The notes beneath the pieces are model-generated. The model ran no database searches. It had not been told where the DNA came from and was given only the letters and a program-made list of their open reading frames with translations. This document shows positions 58,987 through 64,000 of a DNA stretch of 64,000 nt, piece by piece (the first letter of the stretch is position 1; every line of letters begins with the position of its first letter). Origin of the DNA: Cynocephalus volans (Eukaryota > Chordata > Mammalia > Dermoptera > Cynocephalidae); the NCBI RefSeq assembly GCF_027409185.1, contig NC_084475.1, positions 14,962,130-15,026,129 of the forward strand, read 5' to 3'. The translations under genes were made by a program, and so were the position numbers.

Positions 58987-61900
58987 CTACTTGGGGGTTC
59001 GGATGAGGGTGTGGTAGACGGGCTTGACGATGAGGTGCAGATGCAGAGCGTTCTCCACCAGGTACTCCGAATTGCGCCGCTGCAGGTCGGCGTGCGCCAG
59101 GAAGTCGCCGGCCTCCTCGCTGCTCTGGTGGAAGCTGTAGGCGTGGCGGACCAGCAGGCGGCCCTGCTGCCGCGCCCCCACCAGCACGGTCTTCTGGAAG
59201 CTCACGCCCGCCGCGTCCCCGCCGCTGCTGGCCGGCGTGACCACGAGCCGCGGCCGGCCGTCCTCGGGGCGCGCGGCGGGCAGCGCGGTGCCCGCGGCGT
59301 CCGCGTAGACGGGCCGCAGGCTGACGGGCAGCCAGCGCGGCGAGAAGAGCACGTTCCACGTGACCCGGCGGCCCGCGTCGTGGCCGCTCGGGCCCAGCTG
59401 CGTCTGGAAGCTGGTGCTGCGGTCGTCGCGGGCCGGGTTGTTGATGACCCACGGGGCGCCCCAGGCGGGCGCGAGGTAGTTGCGGGGCAGGAAGGCGCTG
59501 CCGTTGACGTCGAAGAACTTGGCGTAGTGCAGCGGCGAGGCGGCGTGGAACTGGTAGGCCTGCAGCAGGAGGTCGGCCACCGCCGGGCCGTGGCGCGCCA
59601 GGGCGGCCGAGCGCGCCTGCAGCTGGAACAGCTGCGCGGGCGGGATCATGGGGTAGCGGATGGCGCGCAGCGCGCGCTCGGCCACGGCAGGGGGCGGACG
59701 CGCGCGGCCCAGCCACGCCTCCAGCGCGTGGAACAGCTCCAGCTCGTCCTGCAGCACCAGGTCCGAGCGCTGCAGGAGCTGCGCCAGCAGCTCGGGGCTC
59801 ACGGCGCCCCACTCGGCGCTCCCCGCCACGGCCGACAGGTTCCAGGCCAGGAACTGCAGGCAGCTCTCGCGCAGGGCCTCGTCCCCGGTGCTCACCGCGT
59901 AGTGGTACCAGCCCACGGCCGGGCCCGCGCCGCCCGCCAGGTGCGCGCGCATGTAGTCGGCCACGCCCCGCTGCAGGGAGGCCACGCCGTATTTGGTGGC
60001 CAGCCTGTGCAGGGGGATGGCCTGGGCCAGCAGCACGGTCAGCTCGCCGCAGTACAGATACCTGCGGGAGAGGCAGACAGGTGGGGCGGGGGCGGGATGG
60101 AGCCACCCACCCACCCCAGATCCCCTTCTCCGAGTTCAGAGCGTAGCCGGCCCGGGAGGAGAGCTTCGTGATCAGGGGCACAAACAGAGCAGAATGGGCC
60201 CTGAGGCTTCCCATCTTCTTTTCTTCTCCAAGGCCCTTCCAGGCCGTTCCAACGGACTCTTTCCGTTTTTTTGTGGTGATGTGGAGATCGCATGTATTTA
60301 TTGAGCATCTACTAAGTGTACAGCTCTAAACTAGAACAAAACAGACGTGGCTCCTGCCATTGTGGGGTTTAGTCTGGGTTCAGATCTGTGTCCTACCCTC
60401 TGTTAGCCATGAGACTGGGCAAGTCACTTAACGCTGATGAACCTTAGGCTAATCATCTAGGAAAGGGAGAATAGCATCTATCCCTCGGGATTATTGTGAC
60501 AATTGGAGGAGGATGAATCTTACTACAGAGTAGCCCATCAGGCTGCCAGTTAGCTCAGTTGGTTAGAGCACAATGTTACAACACCAAGGTCAAGGGTTCA
60601 GATCCCTTTACCAGCCAGCTGCCAAAAAAAAAAAGAGAAGTAGGCAGCCAACACGGGTTAATTCCTGTTCTACCGCCCCTCTTCTTTTTTGCAGTCTCAG
60701 CTTGCAGGGAGTGGGGGGCGCTGGCGGGTACAGGGATGGAGTCCCGGGCCTTGGTGAGATCAGCGCCAGGCTCTAACCAACAGCTAATGACCCAGCCCCT
60801 CGCCCTTCTTGCAGTCTTCTCCTCTCTCGCTGATGGTCATCACTCCTGCTGACTGTCTCTAGCTCTCTTCTCAGTCTACCGCTGTGCCCTGCTCACCATT
60901 CCTGCCAGTCCCCACTGACACACAGCACCCCACTTGTCTCTCTGGGGGTGTGGTGGCAACTGCCTGCTATCTGTCCTGTCATCCATGCACTTCAGCCCAG
61001 CAGGTTTGCCTCCAGGCATAAGACTATGTTTTCCAGGCTCCCTTACAGTGGGTATGACCATGTGATTAAATTCCAGTTGATGAAATGTCACCAGAGGCCT
61101 GGTATGGGATTTGGATGAAGGTTGGTTGAATGGAACCAAATTAGGGTAAGGGGAAGACCCTGTTTGTGCTTCTGTTTTATCCCCCTTCCTATTCTGAGAT
61201 GGGATTCTGCTGCCATCTTGTCCGAGCCGTTAGAACAGTTACTTTCTTAGACTATAGTGTGAATGGTGTCCCCTGTGCAGCACACTGACAGGATGCAGGG
61301 AGGTGGAGGAAAGAGCTGGCTAACTTTTTCAGCTCCCCAGCCCTGTGGTGCCAAACCTGTCCAGACACCAAAACCACATGGAGACTTTAAAATTAAAAAT
61401 GACTGCTGGTCCCAATCCTAGACCTGAAACTGGCGATCCAGGGCGGGGCCCAGAAATCCGTAGTTTTTAAAAGTTCTGCTGGCCAGGTTTGCAAACAGCT
61501 CTGAGGGGTTCCCGGGGCAGGGAGTGGCATCAAACCACACAGAGCACACAGGCAACAGTAGGAAGCCCCGCTACTGCACGAGAGGGCAGAGGGAGAAGGG
61601 ATGAAAGAGCTGGGACATTGTCATCCTAATGACATCCAGGGAAAGGACAAAATGACCTCTAAGGGTCCAGGCTTCTGTGACCCTGTAGGTGGGGGCGCCA
61701 GGGGATGGGGAAGGGATGAAGCCTCCCCCAATCCTTCCCCTCCCTACCTGATGAACTTGTCAAAGACGGCAGCACAGTCCCGGGGCTCCTGCAGCACCAC
61801 CTCGCTCTGGTTAGTCAGCAGCTCCCGGAGCAGCTCACTCTGCAGTCCCAGCAGCAGGCGGTGGGCATGGAAGACTCGGACCTCATCGGTGCCTGCAGCC

Positions 61901-63681
61901 TGCACCCGCAAAACCACGTCGCTGGCGTTGCCCTGCCGCAACAGCTCCTGCAAGCGTTGGAGCAGCATCTGGGAGTGGTTGATGGAGGTGCCCGCTGCCT
62001 CCCCACCAACATCGGCTCTCTGGGCTGCAGCAGGAAAGAACAGAGCACAGCATGAGAAGGCACCCGGGCCCTGAGGCCTCAATCTAGAGGTGTGGAGCGA
62101 CCAGTGGGAGACAAGCGTGCACAGGTGTGGGCAGAGGGCAGGTGGGTCTAGGGAGGCTGCGTATGAACATCTGTTTGTGCCCATGAGGTGCATGGATGCA
62201 TGTGTGTGCCACAAGTGCATCCTGGTGGGAAGGCTGTGCCCATACAGACCCTGAAAAGGATGCTCCTGGAAAAGGGGTGGATTCAGGCAGGGAAGGGTCA
62301 TGAACCAGGTACAGGACAACATGCCTATGGGTTCCATGATGCCAGACTCCCAGGCAAGGGTTGAAGAAACTCTGGGTCCCCACTCTTCTCATCTCTGGAA
62401 GAATTGTCCACCTAACCCCTCAGAAGAGTTGTCCGAAACTGTGCACTCACTAACAAATACTTGCTGAGCACCTACTATGTGCCAGGCACTCTTCTAAGAG
62501 CTTGGAATATGGCAGTGGTCAAAACAAGCCAGGTCCTTACACTCAGAAGAGCACAAATGAGCATATTAGACAGATGATGAGTACACCAATAAGCACTCTA
62601 GTTTAAAGGAGCCGGCCAGGGAATGAGTGAGTGTCAAGGCAGAAAAGCAGCCCTGAAAAGGCCCTTGGAGGGCTGGGCTTGGTGTGCTGGGAGCGGAGAG
62701 AAGGCTGGGGCGGCCGGAGCAGTGAGCGGGAGGAGGTGGCGCCTGACACCAGGCTGCGGGCCTGGAAGGGAAGCTGTTCTCCAGGCTCAGCCCTGCCCTC
62801 TTGGGTCCTATCTGTGATCTCTGGATCCACTTTAGGAGGTGGCCTGTGGGGAACCAGAGAAAGTACAGAGGGCGAGCTGGAGCTGGAATGGGACTCCCTG
62901 GTGACTGAGTGTGAAGGGCGGCATCCCCCTTCCTCGTCCACCAGGCTGGGCCTTTCTCTTGCGCTTCCAGAGACGCCATGACAGTCAGATGGGTCGTGCC
63001 CTCAGTTACAGAAAACACTGTCCACAGCTTTCCTAAGCCAGGAACTGCGCGAGGAGCCTTGCAGAAGGAGGCAGGGAGGGTGTCTGGCGGCAGCAGATGG
63101 GCACCAGCCACACACAGCCACACACACATGCACACACACAGGCCCGTGGTGCATGTGGACTCTAGGAGAGAAGGCTCACACCAGAGCAGAGCATCTGTGT
63201 GTAAGAGAGAGAGACCCAGGGGGGAACCGGAGGGTGAGAGAGAAGCGGGTGGTCAATTTCCCAGCCCCGCCTCCCCCAGCTGTTACTCTGAAGGACCTGA
63301 ATGCTGATGGCGTCCCCCTTCAGCCTCTGCCTGGGCCCAACTGCCCGAGACAATGCACAATGGAGGGTCTTCTTGTTGTTAAGACCCCTGCCTGCCTGCC
63401 CAGCCCCTCATCCCCTCCAAGGCAATCTGCCTTTCCCCCTTCAGGGAGATGTGTCCACGGAGCTGTCAGATCCACTCTCTGCTCTCCGTGGCTGGCTGGA
63501 CACCGCCCCCTCCCGGCCGGCCATGCACAGCTAGGCCTGGAGGGTCCTGCCCCTCCACCCTGCCCCGCACCCTCACCCCGCCCACTGCTCACTCACCTGC
63601 GCGAGAGGCCAGGCCCACCAAGGTCAGGATGACCCAGAAGCTGCCCCAGGACCCAGGCCTGGAGGAGCCTATCCTAAGCAT
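58987..63681 (-). CDS. BTBD17: BTBD17, BTB/POZ domain-containing protein 17, complete
   Basis: Predicted secreted BTB/BACK protein, related to galectin-3-binding protein; its molecular role is poorly defined. Three coding exons on the minus strand: 63681-63597, 62024-61748, 60061-58987. Total 1437 nt, 478 residues, the human length. Start: ATG at 63681 opens MLRIGSSRPGSWGSFWVILT, and its hydrophobic stretch (~12-25) reads as a signal peptide. The BTB domain is encoded by exon 2 and the start of exon 3 (ASDVVLRVQAAGTDEVRVFH to KFIRYLYCGELTV), with BACK next (~165-260). A C-terminal beta-rich region ends PVYHTLIRTPK. NHS and NLS could be N-glycosylation sites. The 1075 nt last exon is very GC-rich, which creates long false frames on the opposite strand. 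Confidence 0.97.
60062..60540. other. BTBD17 intron 2, distal part, with a MIR
   Basis: 60380-60520 resembles a sense MIR (gactgggcaagtcacttaacg, gaaccttaggctaatcatct). The rest is unassigned. Confidence 0.5.
60541..60634 (+). repeat. tRNA-Ile-derived SINE (CYN-like)
   Basis: GGCTGCCAGTTAGCTCAGTT head, GGTTAGAGCACAATG core, AGGGTTCAGATCCC box B, poly(A) 60624-60634. Faces the next copy tail to tail across ~50 bp. Confidence 0.85.
60684..60800 (-). repeat. tRNA-derived SINE, inverted and diverged
   Basis: Minus strand reads AGGGGCTGGGTCATTAGCTG, then TTGGTTAGAGCCTGGCGCTG. Poly-T on plus is at 60684-60690. Flanks cgcccctctt (60675) and cgcccttctt (60801) may be its target duplication. Confidence 0.7.
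61365..61505. repeat. MER20-like hAT DNA element
   Basis: Blocks accacatggagactttaaaat, tcccaatcctagacctgaaa, ggcggggcccagaaatccg and ggtttgcaaacagctctg follow the family layout; both ends are incomplete. Confidence 0.45.
62025..62430. other. BTBD17 intron 1, proximal part, nothing recognised
   Basis: No repeat or motif assigned. Confidence 0.4.
62435..62760 (+). repeat. Ancient LINE-type 3' region
   Basis: aacaaatacttgctgagcacc, tactatgtgccaggcactctt, gcagtggtcaaaacaagccag and acactcagaagagcac, in the order of an old mammalian LINE tail. Confidence 0.55.
62765..63596. other. BTBD17 intron 1, distal part, nothing recognised
   Basis: Includes a short (CA)n run at ~63110-63140. No exon or repeat assigned. 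Confidence 0.4.
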
Positions 63682-63751
63682 CTTTGTGCCCCACCTCCAA
63701 GTCCACTGGAGGGACGGCAAAGCCCAGACCACTCCGCTCACCTCCCTCCTC

Positions 63752-63863
63752 CTTATATAGGACCCAGCATAAGGGGACAGGGCCCCCCTTCCTAGCCTCC
63801 CTCCCCCAACCCAGCCTCTGCCATGGATTGGTGGAAACCGGCCCCAGCTGTCGCCCAGGCAAC
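63752..63863 (-). promoter_or_regulatory. BTBD17: BTBD17 promoter: TATA, CCAAT and X-box
   Basis: TATATAAG (complement of 63752-63759) lies 71 bp upstream of the start codon, predicting a ~40-45 nt 5' UTR. CCAAT (complement of 63827-63831) lies ~70 bp further up. A perfect RFX-type X-box GTCGCCCAGGCAAC (63850-63863) abuts an E-box CAGCTG (63845-63850). The order TATA, CCAAT, X-box looks like a compact promoter; no transcript data support the start site. Confidence 0.6.
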
Positions 63864-64000
63864 CACTTAAGCCAGAGCGTGGCAGCCCCAGGGGCTATTG
63901 TGCTACCCGTGGGCCCCCGAGGGGAACAGATCCGGCGCCCTCCTCTCCATCCCTCCTTACCACCCAGCAGGACTAGGCTCTCTGAAGGTCAGGCAAGGGG

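Noticed and set aside
58972-60171. 399-codon open frame on the plus strand
   Set aside because: It is exactly opposite the GC-rich last exon of BTBD17; high third-position GC removes stops on the other strand. It has no splice context and low-complexity Arg/Ala/Gly composition.
58838-60214. 458-codon minus-strand frame, longer than the BTBD17 exon
   Set aside because: Another frame of the same GC-rich exon. The real frame (58987-60061) matches BTBD17 residue for residue in family stretches.

Overview
The window is ordinary nuclear DNA of a placental mammal. It has long introns, canonical splice sites, a CpG-island promoter and dense interspersed repeats (L1, L2, MIR, MaLR, hAT and Tigger-class DNA elements, ERV LTRs). 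The gene order DNAI2 - KIF19 - BTBD17 matches human chromosome 17q25.1. No Alu, B1/B2, Bov-tA, CAN or horse ERE elements were seen. About eleven SINEs instead share a tRNA-Ile-like head (GGCCGGTTAGCTCAG...) and a poly(A) tail, and one of them is a dimer. I read these as CYN-type SINEs, which would point to a colugo (Dermoptera). A rhinolophoid bat with a similar tRNA SINE is an alternative I cannot exclude without a library search.

Layout. (1) 1-24525, plus strand: the 3' two thirds of DNAI2, nine coding exons giving the last 445 residues of an outer-arm dynein intermediate chain, then its 3' UTR. Its 7.5 kb intron holds an antisense L1 interrupted by a tRNA SINE, a solo LTR and an intact MRPL42 retrocopy. 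Another intron holds a large inverted duplication with a solo LTR in one arm. (2) 24530-32100: intergenic, with MIR, MER5A-like, old LINE and MaLR remnants and a ~750 bp GT-rich minisatellite. (3) 32100-58270, plus strand: complete KIF19, a CpG-island promoter and 20 coding exons giving exactly 998 residues, ending at an AATAAA. (4) 58945-63860, minus strand: complete BTBD17, three coding exons giving 478 residues, convergent with KIF19, with a TATA box and an upstream RFX-type X-box.

DNAI2 builds the outer dynein arm and KIF19 sets motile-cilium length by depolymerising microtubules at the tip, so two motile-cilia genes lie side by side. BTBD17 is a predicted secreted BTB/BACK protein with no established link to them. 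Reconstructed KIF19 and BTBD17 reading frames keep phase through every junction and match the human protein lengths as I know them. I found no sign of a new multi-gene system. The second-look items are structural (inverted duplication, nested insertions), splicing-related (GC-AG intron, NAGNAG acceptor, weak donor) and regulatory (two perfect X-boxes, a uORF).
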